In this document: positions 1-9,676 of the stretch, piece after piece | Numbering within the stretch: position 1 is the first letter of the stretch | Layout: every line of letters starts with the position of its first letter | Assembly (NCBI GenBank): GCA_032622095.1 | Contig: CP136069.1 | Location: 32,400,194-32,464,193 of the forward strand | Direction of reading: 5' to 3' | DNA length: 64,000 bases | Source: Siphonodentalium dalli | Lineage: Eukaryota > Mollusca > Scaphopoda > Gadilida > Siphonodentaliidae | The notes under the pieces: generated by a model | What the model saw: the letters and a program-made list of their open reading frames with translations, nothing else | Databases searched by the model: none | Told to the model about the DNA's origin: nothing | Position numbers and translations under genes: made by a program

Positions 1-1178
1 ACCTGGAAATTTCTTTGAAACATCTGTATCTTGATGGAGATATGATAGCCAGGTGTCCTCGAGATATTAGTCCAGCCCACTAGATTGATTGATACATCTC
101 AATATGTAAAACCCAATTATCATCTTTTATCGAACTAATGTGTTTATGATGTTCATGTATCATATTATAACGTATAATGTATACGAAGTTGTAAATAAAT
201 AAATACTTCATTATTGTTGGAACGGATTAATCGCGATAAACAGAATGACAATTGACAAGGTGAGCCACTACTTATATTCCATGACTGTAATAATCATGTT
301 TTGTGATGCTATTTGAATATACAATTTATGAGAAAACGTATTCTCTATTCCCAACAAATATCCACAGCATACATTAACCTGGGCAACGCCGGGTAACCCT
401 GCTAGTATAATATATATGTAAGGCTGGGTTAAAGCTGTGACAGATAAACGTGTGAGCACCGTGAAGAAATGAAAACAGTAGGGTGCACTATCATGTGACT
501 GAATTTTATCGGAGATAACATAAAAAGCAGACCAGATCCCATGTATTTCCTTTATGGTCCCCGGTGCCATTCTGTCACATGAAACTTTGCTATTCTAAGC
601 TGATGTATTCGTAAATGTTGTTTTCGCGTATTATTGCATGTAAACGCAGTATATAATTTTCTCTATTTCTGATGTCTGACTTCATAACTGCTCATTATGT
701 TCGGTTGTTTGTTAACTTTGGAAAAATAAAATGAAAAAATAAAATAAAATGCAAAATCGCCCGCCCCAATATATTTTTGACCGTTACCAGAAACACGAAT
801 TCATATTATTTTGGCTCTGTATCGCTATAAATAACTTCTACATCAAATGCATATGCACGCAGAATACACTGTATATCCCCAGCTCCAAACTGGTGTTAAC
901 TGTTGACATTATTGGAAATACGTAGTTATATTCTCCTGTCTATGTATTATTGGTCAGTAATATGGACACTTTACGTATGTAATTAGAGTTTAATTAGCTG
1001 TCGTAATCTCTTCTGTTGTGTGATATTTTCAATGTGGCAGGCAATATTTATAGCGCTTTAGCTATGTGGAGAATCTACCACTGTATAACGAATGTATCGC
1101 TTTATTACGCAATCTAATGGGGTTTTCTCTTGGTATGGAGTGGAGGCATGGAGGTTCTATGGGGATTATTGGGATGCA
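1..1178. other. Non-coding, mostly unique AT-rich sequence
   Basis: No convincing exon is visible. An open frame on the minus strand (268-570, 100 codons) has no recognisable domain and overlaps the putative Helitron terminus. An A-rich tract lies at about 721-757. Nothing else is supported here. Confidence 0.6.
378..406 (+). mobile_element. Possible Helitron-type 3' terminus
   Basis: A short hairpin with stem CCTGG (378-382) and CCGGG (389-393, one G-T wobble) around the loop gcaacg is followed after 8 bases by CTAG (402-405) and then T. Helitrons characteristically end in a small GC-rich hairpin a few bases before CTRR and insert between A and T or next to T. The phrase 'ggcaacgccgggta...ctgctagt' is typical of such ends in invertebrate genomes. 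The matching 5' TC end was not located, so the element's extent and coding status are unknown. It could be a chance hairpin. Confidence 0.35.
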
Positions 1179-1798
1179 CTAAAAGTTGTAGTGCGACCCA
1201 GATGTAGAACCCGGTAAAAAGGTGTAGTTGGGAATTTAAATTTCGTTTATTGTCGTTTACATTATATCAACAATGTTAATATTTGGTTTGTGATAAGCTA
1301 TGTCAATTACAAATAAAAGAAATGCAAAAGATAACTTGTAAGTCTTATATTTCAACTTTTATTGACATTTTCTTCCCCCAGTCAACTAAAAGTTGTAGTC
1401 GGAACTAGCCGAGTCAGCCGCCTCTTGTTAACTAGGTACTTATTGTTATTGTTCGGATGTTGGCGACTCAAATCAATGGATGTTTTAGTTCCGACGTGAG
1501 TGTATGACACAGTTAGTGATTTATACTCAAAGTACTGTTTATACACTATACAGTTGTTTTGTAAGTGAGATTATATCATACACAGGAATATGTTTTGTTA
1601 GAGATGTCGCAGCTGATTGTATAGGCCTATAGGAGATAATGAACAAACAAACGGATGACTCGGCTGACTCCGATTACAACTTTTAGTCAATAAAAGTTGA
1701 AGTAAAAGTTTACAAAATATTTTTTTAATTTGTTTAATTTGTAATCGGCCTAGCCTATACCAAAAATCACCGAGCTCGGGTTCGAACAGCAACTTTTA
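1179..1798. mobile_element. Fold-back inverted repeat (non-autonomous element-like)
   Basis: Long imperfect inverted arms are visible. The core left arm at 1385-1420 pairs with 1652-1689: both carry taaaagttgta/gtcgg followed by gccgagtca on opposite strands. A second, perfect 14 bp pair is caacttttattgac at 1353-1366 and its complement at 1686-1699. The outermost pair is ctaaaagttg at 1179-1188 and its complement near 1790-1798. The recurrent aaaagttg word at each level gives a nested look. There is no coding sequence inside, and no clear target-site duplication was found. A non-autonomous fold-back or MITE-like DNA element is the simplest reading, and the family is unknown. Confidence 0.5.
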
Positions 1799-2110
1799 AT
1801 TATTTTTAATGTTCTACCACGCTAACACCGCTGAACGTGTCGTTTCTTACTAAACGTATCGGGACACGAGGTAGACATAAGTAGGATTAGGATCTTGTCA
1901 TTATGTAAATAATATATATATATATATTTCAAAAAGAAAATTTAAAAATAATTCACATTTTTTTTCAGGTGTTGTTAATGTTTTTTAAGTTGATGATTGT
2001 AATTTTTGGGCAAAACATTAGGGAAGGAGGTTTAATGCCAAAAAAAATAATAATACCGGTACCTATTGATCATTAAATGTGATGCTCAGCATTTTCTTGT
2101 AGATAGACGT
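1799..2110. other. Non-coding spacer with AT microsatellite
   Basis: Contains an (AT)n run at 1912-1927 followed by T-rich and A-rich stretches. No exon, RNA gene or element boundary is recognised. Confidence 0.5.
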
Positions 2111-2114
2111 TGTG

Positions 2115-2165
2115 ATTGGCTAAAACTGACGTAAAGCTTGCTGGTAAAAATAATGGGAACTCCCC
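2115..2165 (+). promoter_or_regulatory. Possible upstream regulatory motif cluster
   Basis: Within about 50 bases there is an inverted CCAAT box (ATTGG, 2115-2119), a CRE/ATF-like site (TGACGTAA, 2127-2134) and a perfect match to the kappaB consensus GGGRNNYYCC (GGGAACTCCC, 2155-2164). An E-box CACGTG follows at 2271-2276. They lie 240-290 bp upstream of the signal-peptide-like open frame at 2407. kappaB sites upstream of an immune lectin would make sense, but short motifs occur by chance and no TATA box or transcription start is evident. Confidence 0.22.
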
Positions 2166-2406
2166 TCAAATGTTTCAGCTCAGTACTGCGATACCATACG
2201 AGTCTGTGTTGTAACCAGAATTAGCGTAGTTAGTAAACAATTTAAAGGATAGTCAGATAAATTACAGACGCACGTGAATAACCGCTTAGTTCTGCATGTA
2301 ACCCCATGCTACACCAAAAATTGTAGGGAATGTGCCCTCATTGTAACATGTAGACCCTGGATTCGATACTGCCATGAGACTGGCAACTCCTCAAGCAGTA
2401 TAGCAG

Positions 2407-2562
2407 ATGAATATCCTCGAAACATTGTTGATATTGAGTTACTTCTTTGAGGCGTATTTTTGTGAAAGTACTAGCGAAAATTCTTTAACAGATGACTGTT
2501 TTTGTGAAAATAATGAGTGCAAAGAAAAACACAATAACTGCCTGCAATTTTACATCCCCTGA
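2407..2562 (+). CDS. Signal-peptide-like open frame, possible first exon of a secreted protein
   Basis: A 51-codon frame opens with ATG at 2407 and closes with TGA at 2560-2562. The first ~19 residues (MNILETLLILSYFFEAYFC) look like a secretory signal peptide with a short hydrophobic core. The rest is Cys-rich (DDCFCENNEC, then a further Cys), as in extracellular domains. Because a lectin exon begins only 28 bases after the stop, this may be the 5' exon of the same gene. Phase-1 donors that would keep the frame are T|GT at 2462 or 2504 and A|GT at 2468; all are mediocre matches. The base at -3 is C, so the start context is weak. The amino half of a lectin domain is not encoded here, so a direct join would give a truncated protein. 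It could also be a chance frame. Confidence 0.35.
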   Translation: MNILETLLILSYFFEAYFCESTSENSLTDDCFCENNECKEKHNNCLQFYIP

Positions 2563-2589
2563 CCAGCCAGTATTATTATTTAATTTCAG

Positions 2590-2822
2590 ATTATCCGTTG
2601 GTGGGTCACATCTGGATTTACGGACGCCAGCAAGATCAATGGTCACCATGGAAATACACAGACGGCACTGACGTTACATATTTCAACTGGTACGCGGATG
2701 AGCCAAATGACGTTTCAACCGACTTTTGCCTCGAAATGTATGGCGGCTCATATGACTTTCTCATATGTAACAAAATTTGTTCAGACAACAAACCGGGATT
2801 CGTGTGCGAATATATCGGCTAA
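2590..2822 (+). CDS. Terminal exon encoding the C-terminal half of a C-type lectin domain
   Basis: A pyrimidine-rich acceptor (taatttcag) ends at 2589, and the exon runs in phase 1 to TAA at 2820-2822. There is no ATG; the frame enters from upstream. The order of motifs matches the carboxy half of a C-type lectin domain: HIWIYG (the WIGL region), W-x-x-W...DGT, FNW, EPN, then C-LEMY, a second Cys and GFVCE at the end. EPN is the tripeptide linked to mannose-type, Ca2+-dependent sugar binding. The usual WND triplet reads YDF, so a key Ca2+ ligand is missing, and an extra Cys pair region (LICNKIC) is present. Sugar binding may therefore be altered or lost. Such proteins usually act as secreted or membrane recognition receptors in invertebrate immunity. 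The amino half of the domain is not seen just upstream, so this is a partial gene or relic. Confidence 0.75.
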
Positions 2823-3121
2823 TTGACAATTCATATTCTAACTACAATGTTCGTTTGGGATTCGGTGCCTAATATAGAATTTATATGTACGGAAAAATGA
2901 CATGTGCATGACGAAGTTCTTTCAGATTTGGAAATGTTTATATCTTTCAGCCGCCGGGGCACCGTACATTCAAGCATTTATACTTGTCTGTAAGATTTGA
3001 TGGTCCTAATAATTTACGATCATGTTGGTGGATTGATATGATGGTAGGGGGCGAAATGATGATGTTGAACCAAAGTATCGTTATGATTTCTAAAGTTGTC
3101 ATTTTATAGTTGTGTGGATAA
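2823..3121. other. Sequence downstream of the lectin exon, possible 3' UTR
   Basis: No coding signal is seen. No canonical AATAAA is close to the lectin stop: a variant ATTAAA occurs at 3233-3238 and AATAAA at 3433-3438. The 3' end of the transcript, if one exists, cannot be placed. Confidence 0.35.
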
Positions 3122-3313
3122 TCAAAACGGTGTTCAGTGGATTCTACGTGCAGTTATCAGTTTGATTTCAGCGACGCTATCCAGAACTGTGTGGTATTTC
3201 TACCGCCGATAAAGCGTCCTGGTGTATTACGCATTAAAAGTGGAGCAGCATCAACTGGAAAAGGGCCTCATTGTACGAGTTGGATAATGTCGCCGACCAC
3301 AAATACGACATAA
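3122..3313 (+). pseudogene. Very tentative amino-half C-type lectin remnant
   Basis: A 63-codon frame bounded by stops (TAA at 3119-3121 and 3311-3313) contains C-S-Y-Q-F-D-F-S-D-A-I-Q-N-C. This resembles the start of a C-type lectin domain, where C-Y-x-F is followed by W/F-x-D-A-x-x-x-C. The expected GGHL-x-x-I follows only loosely (VVFLPP...LRI). It lies downstream of the carboxy-half exon, so it would have to belong to a second, neighbouring copy. No ATG and no clear splice sites bound it. The match is short and may be coincidental. Confidence 0.2.
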
Positions 3314-4518
3314 TGTCGCGGTGCAACAACCGAGACGTATATATCCGCATGGATACAGAAGGAATATGAAACTGATTAGTCAGCAATGAAATTCTGTGGG
3401 AACTAAGATTTTGGCGGAAAAGTTTTTTTCTAAATAAAATGAGTGCAAACTGGAATCCAGCTCTCTTTTTACATTTCGCCATATTTGTGGTTGGGAACTT
3501 ACCTGCGCGACAGAGTATGGCCATGGTAAGGGTCAGACAGACAGTTTGCCAAAATGTCCTGGTATTTTAAAATAGATTTTCTCAAAATCTGTCAGGAATT
3601 TCTTTGCGAAATTTGGATACAATCGATTATTGTGATACAATATTTAAGAACCACCGAACCAATGGGCACTATAACCTCATTTGCTTTATTTTTATTCGCA
3701 TAAAAATATTAAAATTTCATTTTGTTCCAAGAACTTCAATAAAGTAGATTGTTTTTTCAAAAGTACAGTTCATATATCCATAATATCTGATGATCATGAG
3801 AGGAGTTTTAATTATTCTTAATTTGTGAATTTAATGATTATTTTCATTTAGAAAGGAAACTACCCATAAATAATTGATAATTTTCATGTCATGCATGTTG
3901 ATCAATGCAAAATTGGGCTGTGATGAGTTCTGGCATGGGCCATGGGTTCATAACCAAGTTTAAGCTGATTACCAAATATCTTTACATTACGACCTTATTG
4001 TAGTTGATTTCCCCCTGCTTGAGTGGACCACACCACATATCACCATTTGTTTCCATTGGGCTGGAATATTTGCGACTGCTTTAATCTGCATTATAATATA
4101 TGTAGGTATGATGCTATGTTCAGCTTAAACATCACAACGTTATGATACAAATGAAGCCTCCTCTAATGAAGCCAAGACAATAAATAAGCTATTTTGGTAA
4201 GTGGTCATTGTGTGAAATTAGTAATTATTCTAGCAGTTCTTGGTATCGAAATTCACAAAAAGGAAGAGAATAATTCCAACCTCTCAAATGTATTAAAATC
4301 CAGTTTTTTTGTCATCTCTTAATAATTGCTCAGATTCTATATGTAACGAAGGTGAGGATTTGTGAAATTGAAGATTTTTCGCCAAATAGATCCAGAGAAA
4401 TACTTTGTTGAAAATCTCTTGGCATGTTTGGCTGGATTTATGCAAACTCCCCATTAACATGTAAACAATTCCCTGAAGCACACATAGGTCACATTGAAAC
4501 ACTTCAACGATATCGATC
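3314..4518. other. Non-coding unique sequence
   Basis: No exon, RNA gene or repeat structure could be supported. Open frames on the minus strand (3234-3524 and 4293-4502) lack any recognisable motif. Confidence 0.5.
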
Positions 4519-4688
4519 GGTTACCAGTCAAGACAGGGCGATAACAATGTTTATAGACCGGGGACCAGTCAAGTCAGAGCAATGTTTATCGTCCGGGGAC
4601 CAGTCAAGTCAGAGCGATGACAAGATTTATAGTCTGGGGACCAGTCAAGTCAAAGCAAATATAGTCCGGGGACCGGTCAAGTCAGAGT
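4519..4688. repeat. Irregular 32-41 bp minisatellite, about 5 units
   Basis: The core ggggaccagtcaagtcagag recurs with starts at about 4519 (degenerate, ggttacc), 4560, 4595, 4636 and 4668, giving spacings of 41, 35, 41 and 32 bases. The variable part between cores is an AT-rich tttat/gataa segment of changing length. A 121-codon plus-strand frame (4424-4789) crosses the repeat but has no domain and is treated as fortuitous. Confidence 0.75.
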
Positions 4689-5568
4689 TTAGACCACAAG
4701 GTGACCGCAAACTTCTTGAACTCAAACAAATTCCATGCGGTCCAAACAAGTTACATAATTCCATGATATTTGGGATCGACTTAGTCTGAAATTGTCGGTA
4801 TAACTGTTGTTGCTTTAGCTCGAAATGTATATCTGTGTAGCCCGACACAATGATCGTTTATATATACGTGTTGAACCCAGCCCGACATATAATCCCTCTA
4901 TAAACAATGATATTCCAGTACTGCATTGCAAAGAACATGTACCCAGCTAATCTTAGTCACCACTATCCGCACGGAGAATCGTACTGATCACGGCGTATCG
5001 TACTGATCACGCGTAAATATGTCAATAGTTATGTAGTCGCAATATATTACTGAACTTTTATAAAATTGGTATTATTGCCGTAATATAGAACCCGCTTAGC
5101 CAGTACTTTGTCAACCCCTACTACGAGTTCTTACATATCAGCAAGATGTAGCGTTCTGGTACTATGAAAACATGCACAGATGAAATTTCCATGCCCCATT
5201 TTCTCCAACAAATGCAAAGAGGAGTCCCATTTTTTTAATCTCCTGGGGTGATCACAAAATAGTTGCCCCTGAAATAATTGACCATAAAATAATTGACTCT
5301 GAAGAGACCCTGTTTTTTTCTAATGGGCTGGCACGTGGAATAACACGAAAACAGCTGAACAGAATGAATAATGAAGTGGAACAGCTAATATCTCGAATAA
5401 TTTAGCACGTCGATGGCGTTTTTCGGTGTCAAACGTAAACTTGATATTCGCCCTACCATAATAGAGGCCCTGTGGCAGCCGTAGAATTGTGTTTTTATAT
5501 CGAAAAAACCAATGCCGATAAACTAACATGATATTAAATGTAAGCGTTGCATCTATTTAGCAGCATAA
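4689..5568. other. Non-coding sequence with small direct repeats
   Basis: Contains a 19 bp tandem pair based on cgtactgatcacg (4980-4992 and 4999-5011) and two nearby copies of aaataattgac around 5272-5300. No exon is seen; the minus frame at 5320-5529 has no recognisable features. Confidence 0.45.
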
Positions 5569-6020
5569 CAGGTAAGGCACATCCTGAATTCCACTCTTAT
5601 AGTGGTATATAACCAGGTCAGGTACATCCCGAATTCCACTATTATATGGTATATAACCAGGTCAGGCACATCCTGAATCCCACTATTATATGTTATATAA
5701 CCAGGTCAGGCACATCCTGAATTCCACTATATTATGGTGGTATATAACCAGGTCAGGCACATCCTGAATTCCACTATATTGTATTGGTATATAACCAGGT
5801 CAGGCAAATCCTGAATTCCACTATTATATTGGTATTTAACCAGGTCAGGCACATCCTGAATTCCACTATTATAGTGGTATATAACCAGGTCAGGCACATC
5901 CTGAATTCCACTGTTGTATTGGTATATGACCAGGTCAGGCACATCCTGAATCCCACTATTGTATTGGTATATGACCAGGTCAGGCACATCCTGAATCCCA
6001 CTATTGTATTGGTGTATGAA
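5569..6020. repeat. 45 bp minisatellite, 10 units
   Basis: Ten head-to-tail units of 44-47 bases begin with caggtcaggcacatcctgaa and continue with a variable attccactattatattggtatataac-type segment. Differences are point changes plus length changes in the tat/att portion. Because the period is often 45, a multiple of 3, several frames stay open on both strands (for example 5727-6074 minus and 5784-6056 plus). This follows from the repeat and is not evidence of a protein. Confidence 0.9.
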
Positions 6021-6264
6021 CATAACCGTTTTGTAAATTTGATAAAAGAGGGATAATCCTAAATCATATTTCACACAAATTATTGAAAATCAGTGCCACA
6101 AAATTCGGTATAATAAGCATATTTTGTCCAGGATAATGACTAATCATGACGGCACACGATAAGCAACTCATTTAGCATTCAGTTAGTTTAAATGTTGTTA
6201 TGGAGAAACGATTGAGTCATCCTGTTATTGTCATTTAGAAAGGCGTATATTAGTAGTATTTAAG

Positions 6265-6409
6265 AAATAACTCTTGTTTCGATTAAGGTTGTGCAGTTAT
6301 TACCTAAAAATTTGAAAATAAATTATGTAAACGCGTAGCCCAGTTATAGAATATTTATCTTCAAACTTTCGGTTATAACTCATAACCTTAATCGAAACAA
6401 GAGTTATTT
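6265..6409. mobile_element. Inverted repeat with 26 bp perfect arms, MITE-like
   Basis: Bases 6265-6290 and 6384-6409 are perfect reverse complements (the arm begins aaataactcttgtttcg). The complementarity continues inward imperfectly for about 30 more bases (gtgcagttattacc against ggttataactcat), leaving a short loop near 6330-6345. The whole could fold into one hairpin of about 145 bases. There is no coding content. A small MITE or fold-back element is likely; target duplication is not clear. Confidence 0.55.
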
Positions 6410-7432
6410 TTTATAATTTAATCCGCCATTTCACATGAGAACCACCAAAAGTAGAAAATGAAACTATAAGAAGCGTACACTCAAAACTTCGTCGCGTCGG
6501 CATTTCAGCTTTTTCAAGCGGCTTGTCGCAACTGATCGCGCATCGCGTGGTACCAGACATCTGTCTTTGCACGTGGGATTGATATTCGACCGCAGTGTCA
6601 CAGACCCTTGCTAGTTTTAATTCCAGGTTTCATTTCTTTGCATACGTTCCATCTTGTTGATTTGTCTGGTTACTTGTTGTGCAATAAATGTTAGCATCTA
6701 GTACGGTTATTGTCAATACAATACAGTCATACCCGAAGTAATTATGACGCCGGAATTTCATGTTAAATGGTAGGAAGAATCGACGTTTCCTAGTACATGT
6801 TTAGGCACGCGGCATAGGCATTGTCACTCGGCGCTGTTGTCATTTTTGTAGCATTTTTTTGTAGAATGTTTTTAAAATGGCAAAGTGTGTGTCAGCTAAT
6901 TGTTTTACAGTAATCCGTGGATGGACACCTAATGATTAAATTATTAATGAATAACAACGCTGGAGCAAAAGATCGTGCAATTTTGTCGGAAGACTGTTCA
7001 TTCGCTGCGGTATTGTTAAGAGTGTAATTTGGCTGTGTACTTGTATGCACCGTCTTCTATTCCCAACGCAAATACAGGACACACGATTTTGTTAATAATA
7101 AATCCGAGCGAAGATGTTGTTTTTATGCTTAGAGAGCGATTATAGCCCAGCTATACGAAGAGACAATGAAAAAATACATGAAAACTGCCTTCGACACCCA
7201 TGTTCTGAATTTAGCTATTCTCGGCGAAGACGCTAGCAAAAATCGCTTATAAGTTATCACATGATGCAGCGGAACATTAATGATTAATTGTACACACGAT
7301 GTGGATGTGGTAGTACGATTTTGTAGCAGCGAATACACTTAAATTCTACATATGAAAGCCGACGAAAAGGGCTAAATTTGGTCAAAATTGGTTCGTGTCA
7401 TCTGAGCTGTATGGTCGGGGGAATGATTGAGT
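6410..7432. other. Non-coding unique sequence
   Basis: No exon, RNA gene or repeat could be supported. A minus-strand frame at 7129-7338 is too short and featureless to call. Confidence 0.5.
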
Positions 7433-7585
7433 TTAACCCTTTACCCAACAAACCGGCCAAAACCGGCCAAATAAAGCTTCAACAGCCTAAAATATCTTCG
7501 GTCTGTCTCAATAGAACCATACAAATATGGATATCATTGGAACCGGCTCCTTGACCACATTGTGATAGTTACAGTTATGCCCTGT

Positions 7586-7654
7586 GCCAATGCATTCTCT
7601 TATATATGCGAGTCGACCATAGGTCGCCTCGCATATATAAGAGAATGCATTGGC
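7586..7654. repeat. 69 bp near-perfect palindrome A inside the TTAA element
   Basis: The arm gccaatgcattctcttatat continues to tgcgag and folds back after the centre near gaccataggtc; the complement ends at 7654. As RNA or single-stranded DNA it would form a hairpin of about 30 bp. It is an almost exact reverse complement of palindrome B at 7730-7798. Confidence 0.85.
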
Positions 7655-7729
7655 CTAAATAAATCTTTTTTTAACACTTTTTACCATTTTTTCTTACATT
7701 TAACAATTTTATAATTTTTAATGTGTTAA

Positions 7730-7798
7730 GCCAATGCATTCTCTTATATATGCGAGGCGACCTATGGTCGACTCGCATATATAAGATAATGCATTGGC
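7730..7798. repeat. 69 bp near-perfect palindrome B inside the TTAA element
   Basis: Reverse complement of palindrome A with one base difference (aagataatg where A predicts aagagaatg). Outside the palindromes, ccctgt before A (from 7579) pairs with acaggg after B (to 7805). A, the AT-rich loop 7655-7729 and B therefore also form one larger inverted repeat, 7579-7805. Confidence 0.85.
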
Positions 7799-7866
7799 AC
7801 AGGGCCCTTCTGTTGGGTAAAGGGTTAATGCGAAAAGTCACAAATTAATGTGGAACATGCATGAAC

Positions 7867-9676
7867 AAATACATATAGTATTTACATTGGTATGAATACA
7901 TATAGTACTTACATTGGTATGAATACATATAGTATTTACATTGGTATGAATACATATAGTATTTACATTGGTATGAATACATATAGTATTTACATTGGTA
8001 TGAATACATATAGTATTTACATTGGTATGAATACATATAGTATTTACATTGGTATGAATATATATAGTACTTGCATTGGTATGAATACATATAGTATTTA
8101 CATTGGTATGAATACATATAGTACTTACATTGGTATGAATACATATAGTACTTACATTGGTATGAATACATATAGTATTTACATTGGTATAAATACATAT
8201 AGTATTTACATTGGTATGAATACAGTATTTACATTGGTATGAATACATATAGTATTTACATTGGTATGAATACATATAGTATTTACATTGGTATGAATAC
8301 ATATAGTATTTACATTGGTATGAATACATATAGTATTTACATTGGTATGAATACATATAGTATTTACATTGGTATGAATACATATAGTATTTACATTGGT
8401 ATGAATACATATAGTATTTACATTGGTATGAATACATATATTATTTACATTGGTATGAATACATATAGTACTTACATTGGTATGAATTCATATAGTATTT
8501 ACATTGGTATGAATACATATAGTATTTACATTGGTATGAATACATATAGTATTTACATTGGTATGAATACATTGGTATGAATACATATAGTACTTACATT
8601 GGTATGAATACATATAGTATTTACATTGGTATGAATACATATAGTATTTACATTGGTATGAATACATATAGTATTTACATTGGTATGAATACATATAGTA
8701 TTTACATTGGTATGAATACATATAGTACTTACATTGGTATGAATACATATAGTATTTACATTGTTATGAATACATATAGTATTTACATTGGTATGAATAC
8801 ATATAGTACTTACATTGGTATGAATACATATAGTATTTACATTGGTATGAATACATATAGTACTTACATTGGTATGAATATATATAGTACTTGCATTGGT
8901 ATGAATACATATAGTATTTACATTGGTATGAATACATATAGTACTTACATTGGTATGAATACATATAGTACTTACATTGGTATGAATACATATAGTATTT
9001 ACATTGGTATGAATACATTGGTATGAATACATATAGTATTTACATTGGTATGAATACATATAGTATTTACATTGGTATGAATACATATAGTATTTACATT
9101 GGTATGAATACATATAGTATTTACATTGGTATGAATACATATAGTATTTACATTGGTATGAATACATATAGTATTTACATTGGTATGAATATATATAGTA
9201 TTTACATTGGTATGAATACATATAGTATTTACATTGGTATGAATATATATAGTATTTACATTGGTATGAATACACAGTGTACTTACATTGGTATGAATAC
9301 ATATAGTATTTACATTGGTATGAATACATATAGTATTTACATTGGTATGAATACATATAGTATTTACATTGTTATGAATACATATAGTATTTACATTGGT
9401 ATGAATACATATAGTATTTACATTGGTATGAATACATTGGTATGAATACATATAGTATTTACATTGGTATGAATACATATAGTATTTACATTGGTATGAA
9501 TACATATAGTATTTACATTGGTATGAATACATATAGTATTTACATTGGTATGAATACATATAGTACTTACATTGGTATGAATACATATAGTATTTACATT
9601 GGTATGAATACATATAGTATTTACATTGGTATGAATACATATAGTACTTACATTGGTATGAATACATATAGTACTT
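7867..9676. repeat. 27 bp minisatellite, about 67 units
   Basis: The unit is gaatacatatagtatttaca followed by ttggtat. Units differ mainly by a T/C change (gtatttac or gtacttac) and occasional gaatat or ttgcatt variants. Length variants are a 23 bp unit at 8218-8240 and 14 bp units at 8565, 9011 and 9430. Variant order is partly repeated: the unit gaatatatatagtacttgc at 8056 and again at 8876 is followed by the same T, C, C, T series. This shows that multi-unit blocks were duplicated. Since 27 is a multiple of 3, all frames without an internal stop stay open (MNTYSIYIG repeats on plus, MYSYQCKYY on minus). They are treated as artefacts of the repeat. Confidence 0.95.

Larger units (their letters stand above)
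7433..7828. mobile_element. piggyBac-like MITE with TTAA target duplication
   Basis: A 388 bp element (7437-7824) is flanked by TTAA on both sides (7433-7436 and 7825-7828). Its perfect 14 bp terminal inverted repeats are CCCTTTACCCAACA (7437-7450) and its complement (7811-7824). TTAA duplication with CCC-starting termini is the hallmark of the piggyBac superfamily. There is no transposase, so the element would be non-autonomous. Next to the left terminus is a short direct repeat (accggccaaa twice, 7452-7472). The right two-thirds is occupied by two large palindromes. An old insertion whose ends remained exact is inferred. Confidence 0.75.

Noticed and set aside
268-570. 100-codon minus-strand frame
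   Set aside because: No recognisable domain, and it overlaps a probable transposon end; likely chance.
1779-1787. tRNA/SINE B-box-like GGTTCGAAC, and a similar ggattcgatac at 2359-2369
   Set aside because: No matching A box at the right distance and no cloverleaf could be traced; the first lies inside the fold-back.
3238-3372. Short frame NWKRASLYELDNVADHKYDI and on to TGA
   Set aside because: The composition looks protein-like, but it has no start or clear splice acceptor, matches no family I recognise, and overlaps another open frame.
4424-4789. 121-codon plus-strand frame
   Set aside because: Mostly minisatellite translation, with no motif; an overlapping minus frame is equally open.
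5569-6020. CRISPR-like look of conserved 20-base cores with variable parts
   Set aside because: The variable parts are degenerate versions of one another and not unrelated spacers, and the context is a eukaryotic genome.
5727-6074. Open frames over the 45 bp minisatellite
   Set aside because: Same arithmetic effect of a period divisible by three; units of 44, 46 and 47 bases disrupt any single frame.
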